A DNA stretch of 64,000 bases from Tetragonia tetragonoides (GCA_038025085.1 CM076147.1:43112766-43176765); one strand, 5' to 3'; shown: positions 1-15,642, numbered from the stretch's first letter. Program-made: numbers and translations. The notes: generated by a model not told the origin, from the letters alone.

Positions 1-1
1 G

Positions 2-112
2 CCTGGCGACCCACCATTTCCTTTCCCTTGGCCTCCTACATTGCCTGGCCCTCCCTTTCCTTTTCCTCCTGGAATTCCTAGTTCCACCATTTCTTCTAAA
101 CAGGAAGCTTGA
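2..112 (+). CDS. C-terminal end of a proline-rich protein (partial)
   Basis: The first 37 codons in frame 2 are open and end at TGA 110-112. They encode a Pro/Phe/Gly-rich tail with repeated PFPFP and PGPP-like steps, ending in SSTISSKQEA. This composition is typical of plant cell-wall or secreted proline-rich proteins, but the rest of the gene lies left of the window, so neither family nor start can be given. The DNA after the stop is AT-rich, as expected of a 3' UTR. It could also be a chance open frame, because the evidence is composition only. Confidence 0.45.
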   Translation, partial: PGDPPFPFPWPPTLPGPPFPFPPGIPSSTISSKQEA

Positions 113-1320
113 TGCATGGAACTAATTAATTGCTCGTCTATCTTAATTTGGCCATTGTAAAGGCCATTTTTACTGCTTAATGCTTGAATTAAATTGTAAT
201 AATTTGTTCTTAGGTTGGTGGTTGTGTTTGTTGTCCAGTCATTACTTAAAGTCGATTTAATGGTTGTATTTTGGTATCATGTACGTAGTCATGTTATTGG
301 TTATTAAGTGTTCGTCATGGTTATAGTTATGTGGTAATACATAGTGTATGTTGAAAGCAATGTTTAACCTTTTTTTTTTTTTTTTTGTGGCTAAGACAAC
401 TTACCAAGTGTATTAGCTAGATTTCATGAAAATGAATGGAGTAATTACTTTTCATTTCATAAATCGCACAATTCTATTCACAATTTTTTATATGTTTATA
501 TTTTAATTTCTCGGTGGATCGAAGTTACAATCAGTAGTCACTTGGACTTGACACCTTTCACACTTCTTTCAGTCGTGAAAATATGAGAGTACGAAATCTC
601 AGACATTTAGGATATTTCGTATAAGGTATTTATATAACCTCTTAAAACACATTCATTAATTCGGTGCCACAAATTATTGGGGTCTAGGCAGTTTTATGTA
701 CCCAATAAAACTCTCACCGAGTAAATTTTTAAAAAGCATTCTAAGTTTCATTTTTGGTGACAATAAGAATTTTGGACTCGAAATCTAGACAATAAGAATT
801 TTCGATCAGCCTTGGTCCTTTGGAAATAGAGTTGTTAAATGGGTCGGTCAGGTCGGTTCGGGTAGGATCGGACTCATTTTTCTCGGTTCAACTATGTTTG
901 TATATAAACTCCTAATGAGCTTTCAAGATATGAAGCCAGTTTTTTATCGGTTTTTACTGGTCGGGTTTTCGAGGTTGACCCCTTTTTATGCCTATTTTAA
1001 CGAGTTTGGGTCGAATTCGGTTGGTTAATCTCATTTATCCCGATTTTAATGTTTTTCTATGTAAATGTTTAGTTGGCTTTCAAGCTGTCAAGTTAGTTTT
1101 CTGTCGGTTTTTTACGAGTCAGATTCGGATCGATCAAATTTTGATAGCTCAACCTGGAAATGTTTGCTCTTCCGCATCCGGGCAATCACCAAACAGACCG
1201 ACCTTTACAGTTCCAGTAGCGGAAACAAAATTTAAGCAAAAATTAATCCAACAAAGAAATCCAAACCCCAAAAGGAAATCCCCAAGCCCAAGCCCAACCC
1301 AAAACCCAAAACCCCTCTCT
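113..1320. other. intergenic, AT-rich; no gene seen
   Basis: AT-rich sequence with a poly(T) run near 370-386 and a G/T-rich stretch with repeated GGTCGG and GGTTCG steps near 840-1140. I see no coding exon, RNA gene or clear transposon ends. The last few hundred bases probably include the promoter of the aspartate carbamoyltransferase gene. Confidence 0.5.
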
Positions 1321-2240
1321 TTCACTACTCACACTCAGACTCTTTCATTCTCGCCATTCGCCAACACCAACAATCCCGCCACCTCCTGCGGCCACCCTCA
1401 TCTCCTCTCTCTCTCCTCTCTCCCTCTGTGTGCGCCCAACGACACAGTTTTGAAGTTCCAGGTATCTCTCTGTTCTTTTACTCTTCTTCTCTTTGCTCCA
1501 AAACCAGCAATTTCATGTAATTTCTCTAACCTTTGTTTGGGGTTTATGTGAAACCATATTTCTTTTTCTTTTTGCGAGAATCTAGTTCTATTTTCTTCCT
1601 TTTGTTTTGGCAACAATAGAATAGAATAGAGTAGAAAAATGTTATCTTACCAAATTATCAATAAAAAGTACAAACCCATAACAATTAGCTCTCAAAATTT
1701 CAGAAATGGAGACATGCACTGGCTATAACTATAATTGATTTAACAGGGGTGGGACCCACCTTGTAGGAAGGGTTTCCCTGCAAGTGCCAATCTCATGATA
1801 TTAGCAGCATAAGTCCATTTTTACAATTACAATTCACAGGGTAACTGTTAAAAGATGCAATTAAAATAACATGCCATTTAGGCTGAAATGAAATTTAGTC
1901 ACTCCCATCTTTTTCTTCGTTGTTCTATCATTGAATTTAGCTGAAATGAAATCATAGGTTTGGCGGGAATGTCGGAATTAACAATTGCTCACTTTGCTTA
2001 TCGTGCTCCAATTGTAACTAATATGGAGTTACTGTAAGATTAGGCTGCTCTTGTGGAGCATATTATTCAAAGTTCAATAAAAATCAAAACTTTTTGTCAA
2101 ATTTTAAGTTCATATTGGTTGAGAACATATATATTGCATGATTTAAGCTTTACATGCCCTTCATGAATTTCTTGTTTTGTAATGCCATTGTCCTGTTCCA
2201 GGTGTTCGTGCGCAGTACATAGTTAATTTTCACTATTGAG
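1321..2240 (+). promoter_or_regulatory. 5' leader of aspartate carbamoyltransferase with a UTR intron
   Basis: A C/T-rich leader (about 1321-1461) ends at a good donor (CAG/GTATCT, GT at 1462). A matching acceptor after a TTCCAG tract ends at 2201, 39 bases before the ATG at 2241. This implies a 5' UTR intron of about 740 bases, common in plant housekeeping genes. The transcription start was not located. Confidence 0.55.
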
Positions 2241-5496
<3,256 letters not shown>

Positions 5497-5913
5497 GTAG
5501 ATGTGAGCGTCTCAAATGAACATCTAAGCTCTAAACCCTTCTGGTCACACAAGGTGGCGGGATTGGTATTTGAAGTTTTGAACTGTTGTTGAGCAGGAAA
5601 AGACTGGAAATGTTTTGGTTTTTGAGGATGTGTTAAGTGAAGGTTTTGTTTGTAAAATTTTGCCTGTTTCCGATCCAAATAATAATAATAATATTCAGTT
5701 GTTGTTATTCAGTTGGTCCCTACTGCGCAGTTATGTCAATGACCATGGATCTACTATAGTACTATCTGCTTAATGTCGAACCTAAGAATATCTATTGATA
5801 TGTCCATTTGAAGCACAAATGTATAATGTCTAACAAGTTAAACTAGAGGCCGAAAGATCACAATCATTAAAAGATCTCACAGACTGATAGAACTTCAAAG
5901 GTTAAATATATTA

Positions 5914-6132
5914 TCTCTCCATCCCATAAAATTCCGAACGTTTACTTTTTTACGGTTTTCAAGACACCACTTTGACCGTAAATATAATCTTGTGAAAGTA
6001 CTTTTAAAAATGAATCTAACAAAAGTATTTTCATATTGTGAATCTTTATATATTTTCATAAATTAATGGTCAAAGTTTGTTAAGTTTGACTTTCAAAAAA
6101 CAAACGTTTAGAATTTTATGGGACGGAGGGAG
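5914..6132. mobile_element. Stowaway-like MITE
   Basis: About 220 bp with terminal inverted repeats. The left end reads TCTCTCCATCCCATAAAATT and the right end AATTTTATGGGACGGAGGGAG, flanked by TA at both ends. The CTCCCTCCGTCCC type of end plus a TA target duplication is the Stowaway/mariner hallmark. There is no coding capacity. It lies in the short gap between the convergent ATCase and MOCS3 genes. Confidence 0.8.
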
Positions 6133-6257
6133 TATTTTATGTTTCACGATCGACAGATTACAATCATATAGCATTAGACATTCAACTCTGGAAGGGTCAA
6201 TCAAAAGAAAAACCCCATCTACAACTAAAGGGTCTAAGCGTGTGAAGCCAAGGCCTA

Positions 6258-9200
6258 TTAGTAGGCAGGAAACTTAGGATTAACTTCCTTCGCCCAAGAA
6301 TCCAATCCCCCAACAATGTCCTTGGCTGAGGTGAAACCCATCTTATGTAGTAGTTGGACAGCTCTCTGCGAATCATTGCCTCTTCGGCAAACTGTATACA
6401 AATGAGCACCTGAAACACCTTTGCGTGCTTCCTCTTCCTTCAAAGCAGCAGAAATTTCTGGCAACCGGGACTTCATATTCGAAAGAGGAACATTTATTGA
6501 ATTGGGGAGTGAAATTATGTCGAAATGATGGGCAGGTCTTACATCAATCAAAACATGTGCTTCTCCATTGACAACTTTCTCATTATACTCCTTACAGCTT
6601 ACTCTTGCATCTGCAGGTATGAGCTTCATCTTGGGTGGAGCCTGCATCCAGAAAGAATTCTATAAGCTTCGGTTTACTTAAATAAATAATAGTAAAGGAA
6701 ATAGCCCATAATAGGGTGTCCTGAAACACTTTCAATGCACAACAGTCAACAGCATAGAGATAAATCTTATATCATCATGAATGTTCTGATACCCATCAAT
6801 CATACTCACGCGTGTATACTGCCATGAATTGATAAAACATGGTCAGTTTAGCATAACAGAGAACCATGCTCCTACAAATGTGCTAAAGAAACGGGCAAAC
6901 ATCAGAGCAATTACCCAAAGTATAGCCTACTGCATGTATTCAGACCATCTTCAAAAGAGACATGTATTCAAGTTAACACCACAGCAAAGACCGTAATCAG
7001 ACAATGTTTCTAATATAACATGTCAATATCAAAAGCAAGCATCTGGGACCATATCATTCAGGTGAAACTTAATAAGCACCCACACTAGAACAGGAACTGC
7101 AAGCTCAATAGCATAAATGTTGCATGAAAACATAGATCCTACATATGTAGAAGCACTTTAATGGATGATATAAACATTATTAGCTCAGAAAACTAATGGA
7201 TATAAACATCTTACTGTAGACAATGGAGTGTGGGTAAAGGTCTCATAGTCAAATTCTCTAAATTGCTCTGGAGAAAATGATGATTGTTCTCCACAAACTT
7301 CACACTGCGGTGAATGTCCTCTTATCTTGACCTTAGCAATGAGAAATTACACTGTTAGCAAATTTCATAACTCAGATAAAAAGATTATATATTGAAAACA
7401 GAAAATATAGACAATTATGTACTGGTGCATAACATGTCAATATGATCACATATTCTAAGAAACAAACAGCCTATGAAGTGAGTATGAACCTTGACGTATA
7501 CCAAGTGCTAGCATACACATGAAATGCAACAAAATTGATATTAAGTTTCAAATTTGTGATGCACGCACACAGTTGGAAGAATCCATGATGAGTCTCCAAA
7601 ACGCAGAAAAAACAAGACAGTTAGTCCAACGCTTTCACCCTTCCAGTTGTCAGTTCTCCATAAACATTAAATGACATACGGAGCAAAAGAGAAGGACCCA
7701 CTTCTACTTCACAAGTAGAAGTAGAAGTAGAAGTAGAAGTAGAAGTAGTAGAACCAACACCGCTGGACGCTGGTGAGGTAAAAGTAGGTGTTTTTCGATG
7801 TTTCCATGCGTTATTCAGTTGGAACTGTAAAAGTACACGAGTAATCCTGCTACTTCCTTACAGAAAGAAGAAAAAAAAGAGAAGAAATAAATTCAGCTAC
7901 TGCACTCATTGTTGTATGCAGTATGCTTACGCTTGGTAAGCAAGCTTTAATGGTTCTTTTCATCTTAGAATAAAAATATTATACGGAAATTATGTCGCGA
8001 ATTATAGTGGCCCAGTAAAGGAGTATGCAACAAGATTTTTCTTCAGAATGTAAGTTACATCAGCAAAATCTGCATCATTTTAGGACCTCCAGTTGACTGA
8101 TGAAACTAAAATTTCAGGGCAGCAAGAGCAAGTATAAACTGTATAATGGCCGGATGGCCCTATATGTAAAAACGGATTTTGAAAGTCTTTTTGATAACGA
8201 CCAAAACCTGAATGGGGATTAACATAAAGAGAATTAAGATTAAATCATACCACACGAATCCTTCCAGACAAGGCGTCAAATATAAGCATCCGTCCAGAGA
8301 GTGGCTCACCAACAGCACTAGCAATCTTTATAGCCTCCAGGGCTTGTAAAGTTCCAATTACTCCAGGAACTGAAAGGCAGAAATTAGAAATAGTCACAAG
8401 TACCACTGACACTAGTAGAAGGTGAAAGATAAAAGAAAGAAGTAAGAAGCACAAGCAGTTGACAAGAAAGGAGTGAGATAGCTTTATCAAAATCAGCAAC
8501 TTGTCTAAACCGACACAACGAAGCTAGATTATGCCAACATCAATTCCAGTGAACTATACTTGACACAAATGCTGAAATGCATGTTTAAATGACGATAAAG
8601 CAATGATCTTTTAACACTAGCAGTATTTAAGTAATTTAACTGTCTGAAGGCCTAAAAATATGTTAATGTTACAATGTATGAAACCCACAGCCAAAACCCA
8701 AAAGGGCTTCATGCTTTGTAGAAGCTAGAAGCTACAGACCGTGAAAGTGAAAAATCATAAGCAGGTATTTGAAAGTACTAAACAAACTCATCACCATACC
8801 TACTCCAAGGACACCACTGTCTGAACATCTTTGACATGCTGTCGCTGGGGGCGGAGTTGGAAATAGGCATCGATAGCATGGACCTCCTTTGTAGTTGTAA
8901 ACAGTAAGCTGTAACAGAATTCTGGTCAGTCAATTTCCATGATGACAAACACTGAGATCTTGTACCTGAAAGCAAGACACATGAGTATAAAGTATGTAAG
9001 CTTCCAATTTACTCACGAGTGACAAGCAGCAGCAGCAGATTCTACTTTGGACTTGCCAATGTAAGCTTCAGTGTGGATAATCTGATGTTGCACACAATAC
9101 AAAAGAGTGAAACATAATCTCTGACATCTTGGGAAAATAACATCTAGACATCATATAAAAGTGATACAAATCTCCACAATTATACAAACAATTGAACCAA

Positions 9201-10315
9201 GACAAGTTTCAAAGACCAAACCTGCCTATGCATATTATTCAACTCCACTACATCATGATCAACTATACCTATACGACCTGAAAAGCACCCAGTAACATAT
9301 TCAAGTAAGATTGAATGTCACTGAAATGTTTGCTAGGTAGAGTTCCCCGAACATAATTGAAACCTTACCGACTCCACATGCTGCAAGGTACAAAAGAGCA
9401 GGTGAACCCAAACCTCCAGCACCAACAACCAGCACCGATGATTTTAACAAATTTGACTGCCCTACAACCAACCATGTAGTAAATCAGAATAATCCTCAAA
9501 ATAAGAACCCCAAAAGACCGGGGCGTATACAATGTTCAGCAATTAATAATTACAAAATGTGTAGTTTGTATGTTTAGCTAGACCAGGGAATAAATCAAAA
9601 CCATCATCCATAAACCATACATGATATACAATGCCATGCAGCAAAACGAATCCACAGCTGCTAGTTTTCTGTCAACTAGAATTGATTGCGCCAATGCAAC
9701 CAAACCAACATTACTGTCTTAATTTTGGTTCAAAAATCTTCATAAGACATGATCTCAATTTAATTGAAGTAAACAGTCTTTAACATGGTAATAAAAAAAA
9801 TATCAAATTCAAAGCTGAAAGACGAGAAAAAAATGTTTTCTTCATTTAACAAATTCCACATATTTTCCAACATACTACTATAAATTCCACATTTTGATCA
9901 AATTTGTCTACTTTTGAGCATTTCATAATCTACTGTTAGGAAATTCATTATTCGATAAAGCAATAATAATCAAATAATTGCTACAGGGAAAAAAAAAGAA
10001 AGAAAAAAAAAAAGAGTGAAATTAAAGAGAAAAAGCGAAACCTTGAACACCAAAGGAAGGGAGCAAAAGGTGTCGGCTGTAACGGTAAATAGCATCGGAC
10101 GGCAAACCGTGAGGGCTGAGGGTGGTGGAATCAACGGCTGAGATTGATGGACAATAACCGTCGCAATTGGCTGCTGGTGGGGGTTGTTTGGTGATGGAAG
10201 TTTCTCGAAGCTGAGTTTCGAGAGCTGAGATTTTATCTTCAATATCTCTCTTTTGGGTTTTCAAGGCTTCGATTTCATGGACAATCCTCATGGCTTCACC
10301 TCCATTCGACTCCAT
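6258..10315 (-). CDS. MOCS3: adenylyltransferase and sulfurtransferase MOCS3/CNX5, with a central segment missing
   Basis: E1-like enzyme that adenylates and thiocarboxylates the MOCS2A/CNX7 and URM1 type carriers for molybdenum cofactor and tRNA thiolation; cytosolic. Exons in order: 10315-10042, 9461-9369, 9277-9222, 9081-9017, 8908-8800, 8369-8251, 7331-7215, 6641-6258. Seen: N-terminal coiled-coil-like region, ATP-loop GAGGLG, zinc motifs CYRC and CEVC, the ACQRCSDSG loop, and a C-terminal rhodanese domain with CRRGNDS (last 128 codons). Between exon 4 (ends AAAACHS, phase 2) and exon 5 (starts LTVYN, phase 0) only 108 bases remain. About 60-70 residues expected there, including the DATDN adenylation segment and the GKPLVSGA region, are absent, and direct splicing shifts the frame. 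This is either a disabling deletion or an assembly error; family and exon calls are otherwise secure. Confidence 0.9.
7715..7752. repeat. GTAGAA hexanucleotide microsatellite
   Basis: Six consecutive GTAGAA units plus a partial one, inside the MOCS3 intron between 7332 and 8250. No other feature is seen in that intron. Confidence 0.9.
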
Positions 10316-10329
10316 TAGTGCTTTGAAGT

Positions 10330-10332
<3 letters not shown>

Positions 10333-10362
<30 letters not shown>
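10333..10362. repeat. (GA)n tract in the MOCS3 5' leader
   Basis: About 15 GA units starting 18 bases upstream of the MOCS3 ATG, which is at 10315 on the minus strand. On the sense strand this is a CT-rich leader, common in plant housekeeping promoters and possibly a GAGA-type element. Confidence 0.7.
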
Positions 10363-10368
<6 letters not shown>

Positions 10369-10527
10369 CAAAACCCTACGCTTGTTGTGACTTAGAGGGT
10401 TTTAACGGTCAATTTGGGAAAGAAAACCTTTCAAATTGTAATTCCAGTTGGAGAATTACTAATGCCACTTGCTATTTGCTAATACTCATATTGGGTGAGT
10501 GAGGCGGAGGCATGGGGTGTCGAGTAA

Positions 10528-10813
10528 CGCTAGTTAAATTCATCTGGATAAAATTGATCTGAATTGAAATGAATCGAATTGAAATAAATTGATTTTTTAA
10601 ACTTGATCGTTCACCATTTAAAATTCATCCAAACATAGTCAATATTTGACTCATTTGAAAATATGCTTTGAGATCTTTCCGATGACATAATTATCATCGT
10701 GAAATTATATCGGAATAAAAAGTTATATGAGTGATAAAGTTACACATGAACTGAACTGAACTGGACTGAATTGAACTGAATTTAAGTAAAATTAAGGTGA
10801 ATCAAATACAGCC
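10528..10813. mobile_element. Tourist/Harbinger-like MITE, copy 1
   Basis: Family member of the element at 23290-23536. It is bounded by TAA at 10525-10527 and 10814-10816. The right end GTGAATCAAA is clear and the left end is more worn. The interior shares the TTTCCGATGACATAATTATC stretch and a run of GAACTGAACTG-type repeats with the other copies. A left-truncated third copy begins the block inserted into the second knottin gene (17530-17744). Confidence 0.65.
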
Positions 10814-11723
10814 TAAGAAGCTCGGATGAGGTCTCTCTCACTCCACAGCTTAACAAAACTCAGACCGGCACGAGCCCAACCTGAATTTAGCGAAAGACTC
10901 TATACTCATTTCAAGATGCTATAAATCAAACCCCCGAACTCGATCGTTTTTAAAATTTATTATAAAAAAGATATTCAATTATTTTATTATAAAATTATCT
11001 AGGCAGTTTTCTGCATTCAATGAAATTACCTCAAAAAAAAAAAAAGTATATAGCTAAAATAAATGAATTTGCACGGTATGATTTTCTTATTCATATTTAT
11101 TATGAGTTTCATTTTTCTATTTAAAAATTCATTTTCTTAGGGTATAATTTCAGTGGGTCCAAACTAGTGTATGGATTCGGGTTTAGCCAATAAGAATGGA
11201 TTAAGTACTCATCAAAATTCTAGTACTCCATCCGGGCCCAATGCGGCCTAAAACTCCACAAGGGCCGTATATGGGCCTTACTGTAAGGCCTTTTCCTTGG
11301 GTCGAGATTATTTGGGCTGAGTATCATAATAACGGACTTATGAGGTGTTTAGCAAATCCCTCCTCGGGCCAAGTAAAATGAACAAAGAACGAAGACCATT
11401 AGTCCAGGTAAGGTGTGGGCCGTGCGGGGATGGTTTTGGGGTTTGGGCCATTACAAACAACTGACCCGGCCAGAGCATGGTTGGGCCAAGGGCCTGCGTA
11501 CTTTTTAAAAAAAGAAAAGAGAAAAAAAAAAAAAGGTGACTAACTTATGATGCATACTATAATGCCTAGCTAGGATTATAGGAAATGTAGGAAAGAGCCA
11601 TATAGTTATACTTGTTATTAGGGTTGTTCATGTCCGATTCGGGCCGGACTGACCCGGCTAAGACCGGGTTTCGGTCCGGTCCGATCTTAATTGGATAGCA
11701 AATGACAACAAAGCTTAGAAATG

Positions 11724-12705
11724 GTTTTTAGTATGATTTTTTAGTCATAGTTTTATTCTGAGTTTTATTTTTTTAGTCAAATTTTATTTTCTTGTGGTAT
11801 AGTTTTATTGAATAATCCACACTACTGCGTGGATCACGGGCCTAAGTGTGGATCACGGGCCTAGTCAATAAGAATGGATTGTATCAGTATTAGTAAACAA
11901 AAAAAAAGAGTACTAGTATTACAAAAACTTGTGTGGGCCTAGTTATGGTGGACCAATATTTGGAGTCACCCCCTACTTCACCTGAAACCACCCCTAATTC
12001 ACCTAGAGCCACCCCTCAAATTTATACTTTGCACCACTCCTACTTTACTTGGAGCCACCCCTACTTTACATGGAGCCACCCACTACTTCACCTGGAGCCA
12101 CCCTTCAAAATTATTTGGTCCACAATGGACTAAGTCCACACAAGACATGCTGGTACTAGTATTAATCAAAATCCTAATAATAAAACAGTCAGCATAAAGC
12201 GGACTGAAACCCAACACGGGCCAGGTATGGACCTTAATGTGAAGCAGGACCCTTTTGGGGTCGGGGGATTATTTGGGCTTGGGTATTATAAATAATAACT
12301 ACCCGACTAGGTGTCTAGGTGTACGTTTGGTTAAATTTATAATATTGGACTCCGCAATGAAGACCATATGGCCCAGGTAGGGTGTGGGATGGGTTTTAGG
12401 GTTTGGTCACATTTAAAACCACGGACTCGCCAAGAGCATGCATGTTTGGGCTATAGGCCTGCTTACTTCTTTTTTTTTAAAAAAAAAAAGAAAAAAATTA
12501 AAAAGAAAAAAGAAAAAAAAGTGTGTAGCTTATGATTTATACATGCCTAGGAATTAGGATTGAACTCTGTAACTCATGAATCAGGTGGAAGCTATCATTC
12601 TCAAGCATAATTAACTACTCCTTAATTAATTAATTAATTAATTAATTAATACAGAGAGTATTATATTGCTCCACTGTTGTGATTTGTGATGTTTTCGTTT
12701 AGCAC
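11724..12705. repeat. promoter-region block shared with the second knottin gene (copy 1)
   Basis: This ~980-bp block matches 16104-17075 at high identity. It splits an hAT-like MITE whose left end (TAGGGTTGTTCA) is at 11629 and whose right end lies at about 12735. The uninterrupted version of that MITE is at 18372-18555. The block therefore arrived here after the MITE, apparently from the upstream region of the second knottin gene. Confidence 0.8.
11966..12107. repeat. minisatellite, ~21-bp CTACTTCACCTGGAGCCACC-type unit
   Basis: Six to seven degenerate units with the core TTCACCTGGAGCCACCC, interrupted once by an AT-rich spacer. The same array occurs at 16350-16486 in the sister block. Open frames across it are not coding. 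Confidence 0.8.
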
Positions 12706-12842
12706 ACAAATCTGATCCGATGGTGAAGAACCCTACCTGTCATTCTCAATCGTCATAACTAATGGGTCCTTAACATTAATTCAAAGTTGTTGTTAGTTGA
12801 TGAACATCATCACCGTTTATTAAAATACATATTCTCCGGTTC

Positions 12843-12850
12843 TATAAATA
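12843..12850 (+). promoter_or_regulatory. TATA box of knottin gene 1
   Basis: TATAAATA lies 106 bases upstream of the ATG at 12949. The same element at the same distance precedes the copied first exon at 18819. Confidence 0.75.
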
Positions 12851-12948
12851 AGAACATATATATGGTGGAACGATAGCTCACAAGTCACAAACATATCTTC
12901 ATTATTCAACACTCATAAGTTATACGCTCTTAGCTTGTTGCCTTAAAT

Positions 12949-14019
12949 ATGGCGAAATTTGTCATCTTAGCCATCATTATGCTCATGGCATCCTCTGCAG
13001 GTTCATCTTTGCATCACCCTATCCCTAGTTAATTTCAATGAAACACTGACTTAGTTGTATATTTTTGGTTTACAGCATATGTTTTTGTTAAGTGCTCTTT
13101 TAATTTTTTTATGATCAAGTCTTGTATAAAACAAAACCATCTTAGATAAGATTTTGTGTTTTTTTAAATGACTTTTTTTTGAGGATTGGTAAAGTCTGTC
13201 TGGTCCTTACCTAATTTTGCTTAACTACTCTATATGTATACCACAAAAATTGTTTAAAACATTCGATCTTTTCGTAACTTTTGGTGAAATGAGGGTTATT
13301 TTTTAGCGAAAGAAGGGTCACAACTTATAATAAGTGACCCCTAAATTGCTAAATAGTGACCCCCATTTTTCTGTGAGTTGGTGTCAATGTCAGACAGAGC
13401 CGGCTCAGAGGGGAGGGCACGGAGGGCGATCGCCCAGGGCCTATCGTATAAGGGGGCCCAATTATGTGCATAACTATTATATATAGATAATACTCGTATC
13501 ATATTTAATGATTAATTAAAGGTGTAGAGCTCAACTGGCGTAACTTGCAAATTTTGGCACAAATAGTGCGCTAGTCGGTGTACGACTCCCGTGCTTTGTA
13601 TTTTTGGAACCTAATATATTTTTAAATCTGGCACACGGCCTCCAAGATGTTAGGTATGGCTCTGGTCACTATCACTACACAAGCTAAGACTTGTTGATAT
13701 TCACATATATACTCCATACACACATGCACGTACAATACGTACATTAGTAGTATATATAGCTAGTGGTCATTCTCTTATTCTAGTTAACTAAATATATATA
13801 TATATATTTCGTATGGCAAATTTAGTGTCGACATTGGCAACAATGGAGCCGGAAGAAGCGGTGATGCTGACAAAACCACTTAAATGTGCACAGTTCGGTG
13901 AAAGTTGCTGGAATAATATACCATGTTGTGGAAACGCCTTTTGTTCAGAGGGTCCTTACAATTCTGTTTGTGTCGAGATTGTGTTCCCTCCCCCGTTTCC
14001 TTGGACCGCCAACTATTGA
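12949..14019 (+). CDS. secreted knottin-type cysteine-rich peptide 1
   Basis: Two exons, 12949-13000 and 13826-14019, 81 codons plus stop. Exon 1 encodes a hydrophobic signal peptide (MAKFVILAIIMLMASSA) ending in a phase-1 donor. The acceptor TTTAG at 13821-13825 restores the frame. After an acidic propeptide of about 20 residues comes the six-Cys domain with spacing C-x6-C-x5-CC-x4-C-x8-C (CAQFGESC, WNNIPCC, then two single Cys), the inhibitor cystine-knot layout of plant antimicrobial and inhibitor knottins. A short Pro-rich tail follows. A TATA box lies 106 bases upstream. It is likely secreted to the apoplast with a defence role by family analogy; the target is unknown. The fold assignment is strong, the function inferred. 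Confidence 0.8.
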
Positions 14020-14298
14020 ACAAAACTACCTAGTACCTACCTCCGTCGGTGATCCAAGGCGTGAACCTACTTGCTGCTTGCAACTTGCAATGAATGAAGT
14101 TGTTGTTTTAAAAATCATCATCAATGAAGTTATTTGTACTTAATTTGTACTCTGTGATAATAAGCTACGTACTCCTATATGTTGTCTATAAACTATATGG
14201 AGCTAGCCTTCTGTTGAAGTGAATAAAGTGGATTATGTATGTTGTGTATCTTTTTTTGTCATAATGGGATATATATTGTTCTTTTCTGAGTTATGGTT

Positions 14299-14484
14299 TT
14301 TTTTTTTTTTTTTTGGGCTTGTTAAGAGGTTGCTTGTTTGTATTAGTAGGAGAGCCTAAAAAAGACAAACATACAACTTAAAGACCGTATTGTGGGTAAA
14401 ACTCGTTGGAGTTACACATACACATACCTACAAAATTAGAGCGAGGAGCTTGCCCAAACGACAAATAATGAGTGTGCTAAAACA
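14299..14484 (-). mobile_element. short retroposon with 16-bp target duplication and poly(A) tail
   Basis: The 16-bp direct repeat TTTCTGAGTTATGGTT at 14283-14298 and 14485-14500 flanks a 186-bp insert. On the minus strand the insert ends in about 20 A. This is the signature of LINE-mated retroposition. No clear box A or box B is seen, so it may be a 5'-truncated SINE or LINE end of unknown family. Confidence 0.7.
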
Positions 14485-14500
14485 TTTCTGAGTTATGGTT

Positions 14501-15573
14501 GTTTGTATTTTTTTTTTCTTTCTTTGTCATATAAGCATGCAATTGAATATGGTTGACGAGGGTCATTTTAGTAGGGCAATACCCTAAGAGGCGTACTTTA
14601 GAGTGAGCAGTTTATTCATACTAGTCAATACACTCTAGGCCGACTTACACTCTTTACAACCTGGCCTTAAGGTTTCTCTAAATAAGTGGGTTTTTCACTT
14701 CAAAAAAAAAAAAAAAATAAGTGAATTTTTCTACATGGAGTAACTTAAACTTCCTATATTCAACCAAATAACTTTTGAAATTTTAAATCTTAAGAATTAT
14801 TACAAATTGAACCAAACAACTACTTAGCCTGGATCTATCACAATGGAGATTCAAATAAACATAACGCATCAGATCAAATTCTTCCATCGATCGCTTTAGA
14901 GGTCCTTTCTTCTTCATAGCCATCGATCATCATAGTGATTTGATAAATATGATGGTAGATGGTGGTCTTTCGTAAGGAAATATAATATGTATGTCGTCTA
15001 CGTATAAATCGCTTATCAACTCTCGGATCTCTCAACCGTTTATGTCGTTTACTCAATCGATCGAGTTGTGTTATTGTAGTTACCAAATAGTCATTCAGTT
15101 TCATGTGATCTTGCTTTGCAATCAAATTAGAAGCAAAGAGAAGTAGAAATTTGCCTTTCAATTTAAGGTCCAAATCTCCAATTTGGTTTAGGTGCTCCAT
15201 TATTGGTCCCCTGTTGATGGTCCCTTTAAGATATATTTTATCATATGAGGATTTTTTTTTCTCTTTCTAAAAATCAATTTAAAATTATTTCAAACAATCA
15301 CATGGCAGAACTATTTATTTATTTCTTATTTAATGCTTTCACCAATCACCAATCTAACAATCACACATTCGGTCCCAAAAAGTAAGAAGAAAAAAATAAA
15401 AAGACTGTCAATTATCTTTATGGATCTTCTGTCCCATTTTATGTATCACTTCTTTATCAATCACATCCTGATCGTACATGATTTTTCATGCATCTCAATA
15501 TAATAGCAAAACAAATTACTATCAAATACAAGTATCATACATCAAAGCCAAAAAGTCGTACAAAACAAACACA

Positions 15574-15642
<69 letters not shown>

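Noticed and set aside
6077..6277. 66-codon plus-strand frame next to the MOCS3 stop
   Set aside because: It overlaps a Stowaway-like MITE end and the antisense of the MOCS3 last exon.
11933..12133. Short frame rich in TSPETTP-like repeats, and its counterpart at 16308-16534
   Set aside because: It follows a degenerate minisatellite readable in several frames; the two copies are not conserved in frame.
14874..15200. 108-codon minus-strand frame
   Set aside because: No recognisable domain, no splice or promoter context, AT-rich spacer; likely chance.
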